From: Fluviicola sp.
GTDB lineage: Bacteria; Bacteroidota; Bacteroidia; Flavobacteriales_D; Crocinitomicaceae
Direction of reading: 5' to 3'
Assembly: GCA_017983675.1 (NCBI GenBank)
Contig: JAGOAZ010000010.1
Location: 1 to 64,000 of the forward strand
DNA length: 64,000 nt
Below, piece after piece: positions 16,388 through 25,390 of this stretch. The notes beneath the pieces were generated by a model, which ran no database searches, had not been told where the DNA came from, and saw only the letters and a program-made list of their open reading frames with translations. Made by a program: the position numbers and the translations under genes. The stretch's first letter is position 1. Each line of letters starts with the position of its first letter.

Positions 16388-16693
16388 CTAGGCTGATGTG
16401 CAAATCATCAAGTCGACTTCTTTCGCGTATGCTTTTTTACGCAAATCATTCAATGCATTAAATTCATTGCTAGCATACATCATTTTGATTGCTGCGTCAT
16501 CTGGAAATTCAAAAAAAGCTATTGCTTGTATTCCTCCATCACCTTGTAGAGCTTCAACAGTTTTGAAACGTTGCATTCCAGTTCCACCATATTGTTTAAA
16601 AACGTCAATAATTTGCGTTAAATATGATTGAAAACTTGGTAAATCATTCCTGTTCGGAATTGCATTTACTACGAGATATGTTTTCGAACTCAT
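16388..16693 (-). CDS. DUF1330 family protein
   Basis: 101 residues with the ferredoxin-like dimeric alpha/beta pattern of DUF1330: YLVVNAIPN at the start, GGTGMQRFKTVEAL in the middle, IAFFEFPDDAAIKMMYASNEF near the end. Function unknown. It is the third gene of the TetR-SRPBCC-DUF1330 set: the SRPBCC stop is 6 bp upstream of its start. Transcription is probably from the TetR-controlled promoter at 18028-18059. Confidence 0.75.
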   Translation of the reverse strand: MSSKTYLVVNAIPNRNDLPSFQSYLTQIIDVFKQYGGTGMQRFKTVEALQGDGGIQAIAFFEFPDDAAIKMMYASNEFNALNDLRKKAYAKEVDLMICTSA

Positions 16694-16698
16694 CGTAT

Positions 16699-17217
16699 TT
16701 AATTGAATTGTTGAACAATTGATAAATCCAAAGGTGTTTTCTCGGTAATAATTTCGCCTGTTTCCAAGTATTTTTTGTGTCCTGCTAATATCCCATCGAC
16801 TAATTTTGCATTCATTTTCTTCATCATAACTTGGTTCATGAAATCGAAGAACGCATTTTTCATCGTGTATTCCATCTCACTTTTCAAAATAGTTTCGTTT
16901 TCATTACCAGTTTTTTCGATTATTAAATTCATTGTTAATTGATCAATCCCTGGCATTTTATTCAATTTAACCACCTTGATTTTGATGTTTTCAAGTTCGT
17001 TCCATTCTGTGATTTGTTCGTCGGCACTTGCGCCCATCATGGTAAACTCGCAATGTCTTGTAGCACCGACCCCCGTTTTCTCATCCGAAATAATAAACGA
17101 TTTACGCACACTTGGATGTCCATGACAGATGTTTCCGAAATCAGCTATTCCGTTCCATACCTTTTCAGGCGCTAATTGCAATTTAATTGCTTTTTTGATA
17201 GTAGTTTGCTTTTTCAT
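16699..17217 (-). CDS. SRPBCC (START-like) domain protein
   Basis: 172 residues with the polyketide cyclase/dehydrase layout: APEKVWNGIADFGNICHGHP near the N-terminus, central strands, and a long C-terminal helix ending in a polar tail. Such proteins bind small hydrophobic ligands. It lies 11 bp after the TetR regulator, so it is probably de-repressed together with DUF1330 when the regulator meets its ligand. Confidence 0.8.
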   Translation of the reverse strand: MKKQTTIKKAIKLQLAPEKVWNGIADFGNICHGHPSVRKSFIISDEKTGVGATRHCEFTMMGASADEQITEWNELENIKIKVVKLNKMPGIDQLTMNLIIEKTGNENETILKSEMEYTMKNAFFDFMNQVMMKKMNAKLVDGILAGHKKYLETGEIITEKTPLDLSIVQQFN

Positions 17218-17228
17218 TTTAGCTATAT

Positions 17229-17810
17229 TTATTGTTTGAATTGTGCCAATTGTTGCGACATAAGATCGCTTGCGGTAGTAGTGTTTTTCGAACTTTTCAG
17301 CAATGTTAAAATTCCGTAAAAGGTGACGTGTAATAAAGTGGCAATTGTTTTGGCGGGTAAGTCCTTTTTCATGAAACCTTCATTTTGTGCGGATGTTATT
17401 ACAGGAGTTATCAATGCAACAATAGCCTCCACACCCTGATTACAAATGTCAGCCGCCATTAAATCATTGACTGATATTTCCGTCATCGTATTATTGATAA
17501 AGCATCCATGATAATTATTCTTTGCTTGAACTTCAATCATAGTCAAATAGAAGTTTGCTATTTTCTCAAAACCATTCAACGAATTATCCGAGCCCAGAAT
17601 AGTTAGGATACGTTCATTATTTATATCGATGTACTTTTTTATTGTTAAATGAAAGAAATGTTCTTTACGCCCGAACGCATTGTAAAACGCACCTTTAGTC
17701 ATTCCCGTTACGACGCACAGTTCATCTACACCAACACTTTTGAAACCTTTTTGGTAAAATAGTTTCAGTCCAATTGCAATAGCATTATCTCTGTTGTGTT
17801 TGATGTTCAT
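17229..17810 (-). CDS. TetR/AcrR family transcriptional regulator
   Basis: 193 residues. The N-terminal helix-turn-helix (residues about 6-50) includes GFKSVGVDELCVVTGMTKGAFYNAF, typical of TetR; the rest is a helical ligand domain with a Cys at about 101 (YHGCFIN), as in the AcrR/NemR-like subset. It heads the operon with the SRPBCC and DUF1330 genes. A 14-bp perfect palindrome lies in the promoter spacer about 230 bp upstream, so it probably represses itself. Confidence 0.9.
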   Translation of the reverse strand: MNIKHNRDNAIAIGLKLFYQKGFKSVGVDELCVVTGMTKGAFYNAFGRKEHFFHLTIKKYIDINNERILTILGSDNSLNGFEKIANFYLTMIEVQAKNNYHGCFINNTMTEISVNDLMAADICNQGVEAIVALITPVITSAQNEGFMKKDLPAKTIATLLHVTFYGILTLLKSSKNTTTASDLMSQQLAQFKQ

Positions 17811-18027
17811 TGTGTTGAATTTAAAAGAGTTTGATAAAAATGAATGATCGTTTTATTGTTTGATTTTAAAATGAATTAAAGATTGAATGACATAAATAAA
17901 AAGTTGAAATAGTGTAATCGTAATTTAATGATTTACATAAAAAATGAGCGATTAAATAAACAAGTATTTAATTCATATTTTGGATTCATAACATAAACAA
18001 GTGTTTTTTTTCCTAGATATCACAGCA

Positions 18028-18059
18028 CAAATATATTCAAACAGACCGGTCTGTACAAA
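18028..18059 (-). promoter_or_regulatory. promoter with TetR operator inside
   Basis: On the minus strand, TTTG (18059-18056), a 20-bp spacer and TATATTTG (18035-18028) form a good Bacteroidota promoter. The spacer holds the perfect palindrome acagaccggtctgt (18041-18054). A repressor bound there would block the polymerase. The rest of the 400-bp gene-free gap 17811-18210 is AT-rich leader without recognisable genes; the transcript leader to 17810 would be about 200 nt. Confidence 0.8.
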
Positions 18060-18181
18060 TAAAAAATAAAATAAAAATGATTTATCATTGAAACCCCGAA
18101 AAACACAAACCCTTAACCATTGAAAAACAATAAATTAACATTCTTAAACGAAGTTATTAACATTTATCAAAAAAAAGGTCG

Positions 18182-18189
18182 TATCTTTG
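18182..18189 (+). promoter_or_regulatory. -7 promoter box of the DEAD-box helicase
   Basis: TATCTTTG fits TAnnTTTG and lies 21 bp before the ATG at 18211, followed by CACCC as often seen in Bacteroidota. No clear -33 TTTG was found. Confidence 0.6.
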
Positions 18190-18210
18190 CACCCAAATTA
18201 ATAAAGATAT

Positions 18211-20202
18211 ATGACCTTTAAAGAACTCGGATTAAGAGTGGAGGTTCTGCAGTCGATAGAAGCAATGGGTTTTGCAGAACCAACTCCGATCCAACAAAGT
18301 GCCATTCCGCACTTATTGAATGACCAAAGTGATTTTGTTGGGCTAGCCCAAACGGGAACAGGGAAAACAGCGGCTTTCGGTTTACCGCTCATTCACAAAG
18401 TAACAGACCGTCCTACTGAAACACAAGGCTTAATCATTGCTCCAACGCGTGAATTGTGTTTACAAATCTCAAAAGACTTAGAAGCTTTCGCTCAATTTGA
18501 CAAGCAAATTCGTGTAGTTGCCGTTTACGGTGGTACTGATATTCGTCGTCAAATGACTGAAATTAAAAGAGGCGCAACAATTGTTGTCGCTACTCCAGGT
18601 CGTTTGGTAGATTTAATCAATCGTCGTGCAATTAACTTGCAAACAGTTGAAACTGTTGTATTAGACGAAGCAGATGAAATGTTGAATATGGGCTTCAAAG
18701 AAGACATTGATGCAATTTTAGATGCAACACCTGATACAAAAAATGTGTGGTTATTTTCAGCAACAATGCCGAAAGAAGTAGCAGCAATTGCTAAAAACTA
18801 CATGACTGATCCTTTGGAAGTTGCCATGGGGCACAAAAACCAAAGTAATGAGAACATCGAACACATTTACTATACTGTAAAAGAACGTGATCGTTATGAT
18901 GCATTAAAACGTCTGATCGATGCAAGTCCAGAAATTTTCGGATTAGTATTCTGTCGTACGCGAAATGAAACTGCTACTGTTGCTGAGAAATTAGCAAAAG
19001 ATGGTTATAGCGCTGAACCGTTGCATGGTGATTTATCACAAGCAATGCGTGACCGTGTAATGGACCGTTTCCGTGAGCGTTCAATTCAATTATTGGTTGC
19101 AACAGATGTTGCTGCTCGTGGAATTGATGTGGATAACATTACGCACGTTATTAATTACAACCTTCCTGATGATATCGAGAATTATACGCACCGTTCAGGT
19201 CGTACTGCTCGTGCTGGTCGTCAAGGAAAATCATTGGTGTTGATTAATGCACGTGAGAACTATAAAATTAAAGCAATCGAACGCCAAATTCGTATGACGT
19301 TTGCAGCTGCTTTGATTCCTGAAGCTTCTGAAATTTGTGGAATTCAATTGAACAAATTGATTTCAAAAGTGAAAGAAATTGAAGTAAAAGAAAATGATAT
19401 CGCTCCTTTCTTACCAGCTATCATGGCTGATTTTGAAGAATTATCAAAAGAAGAAGTGATCAAGAAATTTATTTCTGCTGAATTCAACCGTTTCATCGAA
19501 TACTATGACCGTGCTGGTGACTTAAATGTTTCTGGTGGTCGTGAAGATCGTGGCGATAGAGGAAGAGATAAAAATGACCGTTTCGATCGCAAAGATCGTT
19601 TTGAAAAAAGCGACCGTGGCGAAAGAGGTGATAGAGGAGATAGAAGTGACCGTGCTCCAAGAGACATGGGTAACAGAACACGTTTCTTCGTTAGTTTAGG
19701 AAAAAGAGACGGATTAAATCCTGGTGGTTTATTACGTGTGATTTGTGACGCAACTGGTATTAAATCTGCTTCGGTAGGTCGTATCGATGTGATGCCAAAT
19801 TTCTCTTTCTTCGAAGCAGACAAAGGTGATGAAGGTTCAATCTTATCACAAGTAAATGGTGCCGATTACGAAGGCCACAAAGTAATGGTTGAAATCACAC
19901 AAAAGAAAGCTGAAGGCGGTGAGCGCAGATCAGGTGGAGGCGGAGAACGTCGTTCATTTGGTGGCGGTGAACGCAGATCTTTCGGAGGTGATAGAGAACG
20001 TTCAGGTGGCGGCGATAGAGATCGCTCTGGAGGTGAACGCAGATCTGGTGGAGGAGGTTTCCGCAGTGAAGGTGGTGCATCAAGAGGTGGTTTTGGTGGC
20101 GCACGTCGTGAAGGCGGAAGTGACAGAAGAAGCAGTGGAGGCGGTGAACGTCGATCGACTTCTTCAACTGGTCGTCGTTTTAGCTCAGATAGCTATAAAT
20201 AA
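18211..20202 (+). CDS. deaD: DEAD-box RNA helicase with RGG-like tail
   Basis: 663 residues with all helicase motifs: TPIQ at 25-28, AQTGTGKT at 46-53, DEAD at 152-155, SAT at 183-185, ARGIDV at 302-307 and HRSGRTARAG at 327-336. A DbpA-type RNA-binding domain follows a charged Asp/Arg spacer at about 445-490. The last 90 residues are Gly/Arg-rich repeats of the GGERRS type. It unwinds structured RNA in ribosome assembly and cold adaptation. The symbol is by similarity to the CsdA/DeaD group. Confidence 0.9.
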   Translation: MTFKELGLRVEVLQSIEAMGFAEPTPIQQSAIPHLLNDQSDFVGLAQTGTGKTAAFGLPLIHKVTDRPTETQGLIIAPTRELCLQISKDLEAFAQFDKQIRVVAVYGGTDIRRQMTEIKRGATIVVATPGRLVDLINRRAINLQTVETVVLDEADEMLNMGFKEDIDAILDATPDTKNVWLFSATMPKEVAAIAKNYMTDPLEVAMGHKNQSNENIEHIYYTVKERDRYDALKRLIDASPEIFGLVFCRTRNETATVAEKLAKDGYSAEPLHGDLSQAMRDRVMDRFRERSIQLLVATDVAARGIDVDNITHVINYNLPDDIENYTHRSGRTARAGRQGKSLVLINARENYKIKAIERQIRMTFAAALIPEASEICGIQLNKLISKVKEIEVKENDIAPFLPAIMADFEELSKEEVIKKFISAEFNRFIEYYDRAGDLNVSGGREDRGDRGRDKNDRFDRKDRFEKSDRGERGDRGDRSDRAPRDMGNRTRFFVSLGKRDGLNPGGLLRVICDATGIKSASVGRIDVMPNFSFFEADKGDEGSILSQVNGADYEGHKVMVEITQKKAEGGERRSGGGGERRSFGGGERRSFGGDRERSGGGDRDRSGGERRSGGGGFRSEGGASRGGFGGARREGGSDRRSSGGGERRSTSSTGRRFSSDSYK

Positions 20203-20240
20203 GTAATAAATCAATGTCGAATTAAGATATAAGTATACAG

Positions 20241-20269
20241 AGAGAGGAGTTCATTTATGAGTCCTCTCT
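20241..20269 (+). terminator. hairpin between helicase and typA
   Basis: AGAGAGGA (20241-20248) pairs perfectly with TCCTCTCT (20262-20269), with an inner TCAT/ATGA extension. Only a weak T-rich stretch follows, so it may be a helicase terminator or a structured leader of typA. Confidence 0.5.
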
Positions 20270-20300
20270 TCATACTTTACCTACATTCATAATTAATAAT

Positions 20301-22097
20301 ATGGAAATTAGAAACATCGCAATTATTGCACACGTTGACCACGGTAAAACAACATTGGTTGACAAAATGATTGAAGCAGGAAATGTTGTCAATGAAAGAG
20401 ATCGCCCAACAGGTGAATTAATCATGGATAACAACGATTTAGAGCGTGAAAGAGGAATCACAATCGTATCTAAAAATGTATCTGTATCGTACAAAGGAAC
20501 TAAGATCAACATTATTGACACTCCTGGTCACGCCGATTTCGGTGGTGAGGTTGAGCGTGTATTGAACATGGCTGATGGAGTTTGTTTATTAGTAGATGCT
20601 TTTGAAGGACCAATGCCGCAAACGCGTTTCGTTCTTGGAAAAGCATTGTCTATGGGATTGAAACCATTGTTGGTGATTAACAAAGTAGACAAAGACAATT
20701 GTACTCCTGACGAAGTACAAGAAAAAGTATTTGACTTGATGTTCGAATTGGATGCAAACGAAGAGCAGTTGGAATTCCCAACAATCTATGGTTCTGCTAA
20801 AAATGGTTGGATGTCAACGGATTGGAAAAATCCTAAAACAGATATTACTGATTTATTGGATCAAATTTTGGATTATTTCCCGCCTCGTCCTATCGAAGAA
20901 GGAAATACACAAATGTTGATCACTTCATTGGATTTCTCAACGTATGTTGGTCGTATCGCTATCGGACGTTTACACCGTGGAGATTTGAAAGAAAACCAAC
21001 AAATAATTTTAGCAAAACGTGACGGTGCTCATGAGAAACACCGCGTGAAAGAATTGTTTGTTTTTGATGGTACAGAGCGTAGAAAAGTTGATAGTGTTGT
21101 AGCTGGAGATATTTGTGCGGTAACTGGAATCGAAGGTTTTGAAATTGGTGACGTAATTTGCGATGCTGAAAATCCAGAACCATTGGATTCAATTACAATT
21201 GACGAACCAACAATGAACATGTTGTTCTCAATCAACGATTCACCATTCTTTGGTAAAGAAGGAAAGAAAGTGACTTCGCGTCACATTCAAGAGCGTTTGA
21301 CAAAAGAATTAGAGAAAAATTTAGCTATGCGTGTTTCTGATACGGATAAAGCGGACAAATGGATCGTTGCTGGTCGTGGAGTTTTGCACTTATCTGTATT
21401 GATTGAAACAATGCGTCGTGAAGGATATGAATTACAAGTTGGTCAGCCACAAGTTATTATCAAAGAAATTGATGGTAAAAAATGTGAGCCAATTGAAGAG
21501 TTAACAATCGATTTACCAGAAGAATTTTCAGGAACTGCTGTGGAAGCGGTAACGAAAAGAAAAGGTGAGATGACAAACATGGAGCCAAAAGGTGCACGTA
21601 TGATTATTCAATTCCAAATTCCTTCAAGAGGAATCATCGGATTGCGTAACTATTTGTTGACACAAACTGCTGGTGAAGCTATTATGACACACCGTTTCTT
21701 GGAATACCAACCATACAAAGGTGAAATTCCAGGACGTCAAAATGGTTCAATGATTTCATTGGAGCAAGGTGTTTCGATTCCTTTCTCGTTGAATAACTTA
21801 CAAGATCGTGGTAAATTCTTCATTAATCCAAATGAGAATGTATACGAAGGACAGGTAATTGGTGAAAATTCAAGAGCTGGTGACTTGTGTGTAAACGTTA
21901 CGAAAACGAAAAAAATGTCGAACATGCGTTCTTCTGGTGCTGACGACAAAGTTCGTTTAGCTCCTGCTAAAATCTTTAGCTTAGAAGAATGTTTGGAATA
22001 CATTCAATCGGATGAGTATGTTGAGGTTACACCAGAAAACTTACGTATTCGTAAAGTTTTATTGAAAGAATCTGATCGTAAAAGATCTGGAAAATAA
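20301..22097 (+). CDS. typA: translational GTPase TypA/BipA
   Basis: 598 residues, the usual length. The GTPase opens IIAHVDHGKTT (G1), with RGITI (G2), DTPGH (G3) and NKVD (G4); EF-G-like domains and the TypA-specific C-terminal domain follow (PSRGIIGLRNYLLTQTAGEA). It is a ribosome-binding GTPase for ribosome assembly and stress. Transcribed with or after the helicase; a strong terminator follows. Confidence 0.97.
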   Translation: MEIRNIAIIAHVDHGKTTLVDKMIEAGNVVNERDRPTGELIMDNNDLERERGITIVSKNVSVSYKGTKINIIDTPGHADFGGEVERVLNMADGVCLLVDAFEGPMPQTRFVLGKALSMGLKPLLVINKVDKDNCTPDEVQEKVFDLMFELDANEEQLEFPTIYGSAKNGWMSTDWKNPKTDITDLLDQILDYFPPRPIEEGNTQMLITSLDFSTYVGRIAIGRLHRGDLKENQQIILAKRDGAHEKHRVKELFVFDGTERRKVDSVVAGDICAVTGIEGFEIGDVICDAENPEPLDSITIDEPTMNMLFSINDSPFFGKEGKKVTSRHIQERLTKELEKNLAMRVSDTDKADKWIVAGRGVLHLSVLIETMRREGYELQVGQPQVIIKEIDGKKCEPIEELTIDLPEEFSGTAVEAVTKRKGEMTNMEPKGARMIIQFQIPSRGIIGLRNYLLTQTAGEAIMTHRFLEYQPYKGEIPGRQNGSMISLEQGVSIPFSLNNLQDRGKFFINPNENVYEGQVIGENSRAGDLCVNVTKTKKMSNMRSSGADDKVRLAPAKIFSLEECLEYIQSDEYVEVTPENLRIRKVLLKESDRKRSGK

Positions 22098-22121
22098 AAA
22101 ATTCAATTTTTTTAAATAAAT

Positions 22122-22151
22122 AAGCGACTCATTTTTGGGTCGCTTTTTTTA
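22122..22151 (+). terminator. rho-independent terminator after typA
   Basis: AGCGAC (22123-22128) pairs with GTCGCT (22139-22144), followed by a run of seven T. Confidence 0.85.
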
Positions 22152-22212
22152 TGCGTGTAAAGTGCAACTAACAATTGATTTTACATATATTTATTGATTA
22201 TAATCAGTTTAT

Positions 22213-22704
22213 ATGAATCAAATAGAATGGAACAATAACACATTAACACTACGTGTTAAAAAATCGCCCATATTAATTAGAGGTTTACTATTTTTCGTTT
22301 TTGTTTTTACAGCAATTATTCCAATCGTAGCATTTGTGCTTAATTTCATTAATGGTAATGAGTTTCGGTTAATGAGCGTTTTTTCATTGATATTTTTTGG
22401 ATTCTTATCATTTCGAGTGTTGCGCGTTGCATTGTGGAATTCCTATGGTAAAGAAATAATAGTTTTTTCTAATAATAAAATAGTATACACAACAGATTTC
22501 AAGTGGTTCAAAGACAAAGTGAAAGAATATGAATTTAAGAAACTTACTTTTACAAGTGCTCGAATTGGATACGAAGAAAATGAAGAAGGTTTATTAATTA
22601 TTCATATTGATTCTGATTCTGAAATTCAATTAAACACAGTTACAAAAATAAAACTACCTCAATTAACAAGTTTAATTCACCAATTAAATGAAACATTTTC
22701 GTAA
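22213..22704 (+). CDS. hypothetical membrane protein
   Basis: 163 residues with two hydrophobic segments at about 20-44 and 52-72 and a C-terminal polar domain, like the PH-domain-like proteins that carry a membrane hairpin followed by a strand-rich part. No motif decides the family. It overlaps the next gene by 17 bp, so both are translated together. Confidence 0.6.
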   Translation: MNQIEWNNNTLTLRVKKSPILIRGLLFFVFVFTAIIPIVAFVLNFINGNEFRLMSVFSLIFFGFLSFRVLRVALWNSYGKEIIVFSNNKIVYTTDFKWFKDKVKEYEFKKLTFTSARIGYEENEEGLLIIHIDSDSEIQLNTVTKIKLPQLTSLIHQLNETFS

Positions 22705-23080
22705 TTATTATATTTTTATTTTAGTGATTACAATTCTAATCATCATAGTTGCTCAAAAACCTTTCGATGCTTATGGAATTGTATTTTACATGCTCCTAAC
22801 AGTCCCATTATTTTTCGGATCATATTATTTTCACTTCAGAAAGTTTTCCAAAAAATTGAAAAATGAATACCCTATACTTTTTGAGAAGTACAAATTGAAA
22901 ATGGGGACTGTTGAACAAGTAAATTTTTTCGATTGTTTCAATAATCAGGAATTTGAACAATTATCAAACAAATCGTTATTAGAAACACTAAAAAAAGCAA
23001 AACACCTATTGGTATTAACCAGCATTTCTTTTATAATGACCATTATTTTAGCTGTCGTTTTAATAAGCTTTAAAAGATGA
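22688..23080 (+). CDS. hypothetical membrane protein
   Basis: 130 residues with hydrophobic segments at about 6-22, 30-48 and 103-127 separated by a charged region. No family recognised. The partner of the preceding gene (17-bp overlap) suggests a common complex. Confidence 0.6.
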   Translation: MKHFRNYYIFILVITILIIIVAQKPFDAYGIVFYMLLTVPLFFGSYYFHFRKFSKKLKNEYPILFEKYKLKMGTVEQVNFFDCFNNQEFEQLSNKSLLETLKKAKHLLVLTSISFIMTIILAVVLISFKR

Positions 23081-23107
23081 ATGGTCTGATAAAAAAAGAT
23101 TAAAACT

Positions 23108-23305
23108 ATGAAACATACAACTTCTGATTTTCTTAGTCATTTTAGCGCTCCAGCACGAAGAGCATTGGAAAGTATTGGTATTAATACTTTAAGTCAAGTA
23201 ATTCAACTTAATGATAAAGAACTATTAAAGTTGCATGGATTTGGGGAAAGTAGCATAAAAAAAATAAAGATTCTTGTTGCTAAAGAACAGCAAAACAACA
23301 GGTGA
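23108..23305 (+). CDS. small helix-hairpin-helix protein like the RNAP alpha C-terminal domain
   Basis: 65 residues. FSAPARRALESIGINTLSQV followed by LNDKELLKLHGFGESSIKKIK has the two helix-hairpin-helix elements of the alpha-subunit C-terminal domain and related small DNA-binding proteins. It might bind DNA or RNA polymerase. It lies 27 bp after the previous gene on the same strand. Confidence 0.75.
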   Translation: MKHTTSDFLSHFSAPARRALESIGINTLSQVIQLNDKELLKLHGFGESSIKKIKILVAKEQQNNR

Positions 23306-23387
23306 AATTGTTGGTTATATTTATTATAATTTGTTCCATAAAGATTTGTTTGATACTTTTAGAACTCATACTACTAAAAAGCAAAAG

Positions 23388-23909
23388 ATGAACACTCATT
23401 TCAAAATTATTAAAAGCTTAGTATTTTCCTTCGCTTTTATTTCACTCCTTGGTTCGTGCAAAAAAGACAAAACTGCATCAGATAATGATAAAGAGTTGTT
23501 TGACTTAGCAACGGGTGCATCGTCCTTTGTTTGGTTCAAAAACTCACCCGACTTGTTAGCTAAAAGTTCCGGTAGTGGACATCCACAAGCGTTTTTACGA
23601 ACCAGATTTAACCAAATAGCAGCCACTCAACTCGATACAAATGGAAAAATTCTTGCAAATGCGCAATTTCCAGAAGGATCATTAATTGTGAAAGAATTGT
23701 ATTCAACCGTTTCTAATCTAGATCGTTATGCGATTTTATACAAAAAATCAACTAGTCCAGTTGCAGATGCAAACGGTTGGGTTTGGGGATACATCAATGC
23801 AAATGGAACTGTTGCTGTTTCAGCCGATCAAAAAGGAACATCTTGTATCAATTGTCATACGCAAGCAAACAACATTGACTACCTATTAATGAATAAGTTT
23901 TTTCCTTAA
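23388..23909 (+). CDS. cytochrome P460-like lipoprotein with CxxCH heme site
   Basis: 173 residues from ATG 23388; the frame opens earlier at 23274 but overlaps the previous gene. The lipoprotein signal ends LLGSC. The C-terminal part holds SCINCHTQ, a CxxCH heme c motif, and the middle fits the cytochrome P460/c'-beta fold (ANAQFPEGSLIVKELY). It would sit in the periplasm and bind one heme; its electron partner is unknown. Confidence 0.75.
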   Translation: MNTHFKIIKSLVFSFAFISLLGSCKKDKTASDNDKELFDLATGASSFVWFKNSPDLLAKSSGSGHPQAFLRTRFNQIAATQLDTNGKILANAQFPEGSLIVKELYSTVSNLDRYAILYKKSTSPVADANGWVWGYINANGTVAVSADQKGTSCINCHTQANNIDYLLMNKFFP

Positions 23910-23951
23910 GGATAGAAGATTTAATCAGATGTACAGAAAATAGTTCATGAG

Positions 23952-24070
23952 CCAATCAACAACAATTCACCAATTTGTTTGATGAAAAGTCGAATTTTGT
24001 CCACTCAACAAATAAAAAGGATTATTGGGCTAAGGGATTTGATCTTTATGAAATGGTATTGAAAGATTGA
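23952..24070 (+). pseudogene. possible 3'-end remnant of a gene
   Basis: Frame 3 reads about 39 codons ending WAKGFDLYEMVLKD and TGA at 24068, with a stop just upstream and no start. Amino-acid use looks coding. It may be the end of a lost gene; no family can be named. Confidence 0.3.
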
Positions 24071-24122
24071 TCGTTGTTTGTTTTTTCTGTTATATTTATG
24101 GAACTATAAAAAACTACTTACT

Positions 24123-24830
24123 ATGAATCCGTTAAAGAATAACGAAAATCGTGCAAAAAACGCAATATCTCTATTGTGGATAATTTTCATCATGTATTTT
24201 GTGTTGATTTTTTCAGACATACTTCAAACGTTAATGTTAAATGACATCAAGAGCGGAATTACTGTTTCAATGGAAAAAGTCCAATTGAATAATTTGAGAC
24301 AATTAATAGTAAGTTACCTTTACTTAGCAATTTTTATTATTTCAGCTATCACTTTTATTCTATGGTTCCGAAGAGCTTATTATAATTTGCACCAAAAAGT
24401 AACCTATTTGAACTATAGCGAAGGTTGGGCTGCTGGCGCTTGGTTTGTTCCAGTTGTATTCTTGTTTTATCCATTGCAAATAATGAAAGAGTTGTACTAT
24501 GAAACGCATGAACTATTAGAAAAAAATCAGATTCAACCGAAAGCAAAAAACAATCAACTAATCATTGGTTTTTGGTGGGCTTTGTGGATAATTGTTGAAC
24601 TTTTAAGTCGTTATGAGTTTATTAAAATGAGAAGTGCAACCACAGTTGATGATGTGTTGTTTCTAACCAATTTTTCAATTGTTTCAACTATTCTCGCACT
24701 TGTCAATACCGTTTTAATTATTAAACTAGTGAAAGATTACGCGCTTTTGGAAAGTCAATTATACACTATTTCTAAAGAATCAGACAATACAACAGCAATC
24801 GAAGAAAATTCAGAAGCAATAATCGAGTAG
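24123..24830 (+). CDS. DUF4328 membrane protein
   Basis: 235 residues from ATG 24123; the frame opens 15 codons earlier. There are four to five membrane helices. ILWFRRAYYNLHQ, YSEGWAAGAWFVPVVFLFYPLQIMKELY and FWWALWII fit the DUF4328 pattern. Function unknown. Confidence 0.8.
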   Translation: MNPLKNNENRAKNAISLLWIIFIMYFVLIFSDILQTLMLNDIKSGITVSMEKVQLNNLRQLIVSYLYLAIFIISAITFILWFRRAYYNLHQKVTYLNYSEGWAAGAWFVPVVFLFYPLQIMKELYYETHELLEKNQIQPKAKNNQLIIGFWWALWIIVELLSRYEFIKMRSATTVDDVLFLTNFSIVSTILALVNTVLIIKLVKDYALLESQLYTISKESDNTTAIEENSEAIIE

Positions 24831-24902
24831 TTTTTTGTTTATTTATTCGCTCGTTTGTACAAAACAGACTTTTCAAAAAAAAAAGATAATTACTTCAATG
24901 AG

Positions 24903-24928
24903 TAACTATTGTTACAAGCAAATAGTTA
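24903..24928 (+). promoter_or_regulatory. inverted repeat upstream of the rhodanese gene, possible operator
   Basis: TAACTAT (24903-24909) and ATAGTTA (24922-24928) are perfect arms around 12 bp, 10 bp upstream of a -7 box TATTTTTG (24938-24945). This suits a LysR-type or other dimeric regulator; the LysR gene at 26353 is the nearest candidate. Confidence 0.5.
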
Positions 24929-24937
24929 AACGATTAC

Positions 24938-24945
24938 TATTTTTG
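24938..24945 (+). promoter_or_regulatory. -7 promoter box of the rhodanese-YeiH pair
   Basis: TATTTTTG matches TAnnTTTG and lies 18 bp before the ATG at 24963. No -33 box is clear. Confidence 0.55.
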
Positions 24946-24962
24946 AACGAAATTATAAAAAC

Positions 24963-25388
24963 ATGAAAACAATAAAAAATACACTATTTATTTCGGGATT
25001 ATTGATAGCAGTATTCGCTATTTCATCATTCCAAAAAAACACAGCACAACATGTTGCATTTCAAACGAATGGCCGTGTTATCACAATTACTGGTGCTGAT
25101 TTCGTGAAATTAGAACAAACAAAAAACACTGTTGTCATTGATGTGCGCACACCAGGCGAAACGGCTGCAGGAGTGATAGAAGGCGTAGACTTATTCATTG
25201 ATTTCAATGCTCCTAATTTCGCAGCAGAGGTGGCAAAATTGGATAAATCGAAAACGTATGTACTTTATTGTCGCAGTGGCGGAAGAAGTGCTGCAGCATC
25301 ACAAGTTTTTGTGGATAAAGGATTTAAATCTGTTTATAATTTGGCAGGTGGTATTACCGCTTGGAAAGGGAAAATTATCAAACGTTAA
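24963..25388 (+). CDS. exported rhodanese domain protein
   Basis: 141 residues with an N-terminal hydrophobic signal or anchor (about 6-24). A single rhodanese domain follows: VVIDVRTPGE at about 58 and the active-site loop LYCRSGGRSAAA at about 101 with the catalytic Cys, then NLAGGITAWKG. It should transfer or bind sulfane sulfur in the periplasm. The YeiH-type exporter starts 3 bp after its stop, so the two belong together in sulfur handling. Confidence 0.9.
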   Translation: MKTIKNTLFISGLLIAVFAISSFQKNTAQHVAFQTNGRVITITGADFVKLEQTKNTVVIDVRTPGETAAGVIEGVDLFIDFNAPNFAAEVAKLDKSKTYVLYCRSGGRSAAASQVFVDKGFKSVYNLAGGITAWKGKIIKR

Positions 25389-25390
25389 TC

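Noticed and set aside
19493..20206. Open frames on other frames and the opposite strand across the Gly/Arg tail of the helicase
   Set aside because: They follow from the repetitive GGC/CGT codons of the real gene and have low-complexity His/Leu or Val/Glu products.
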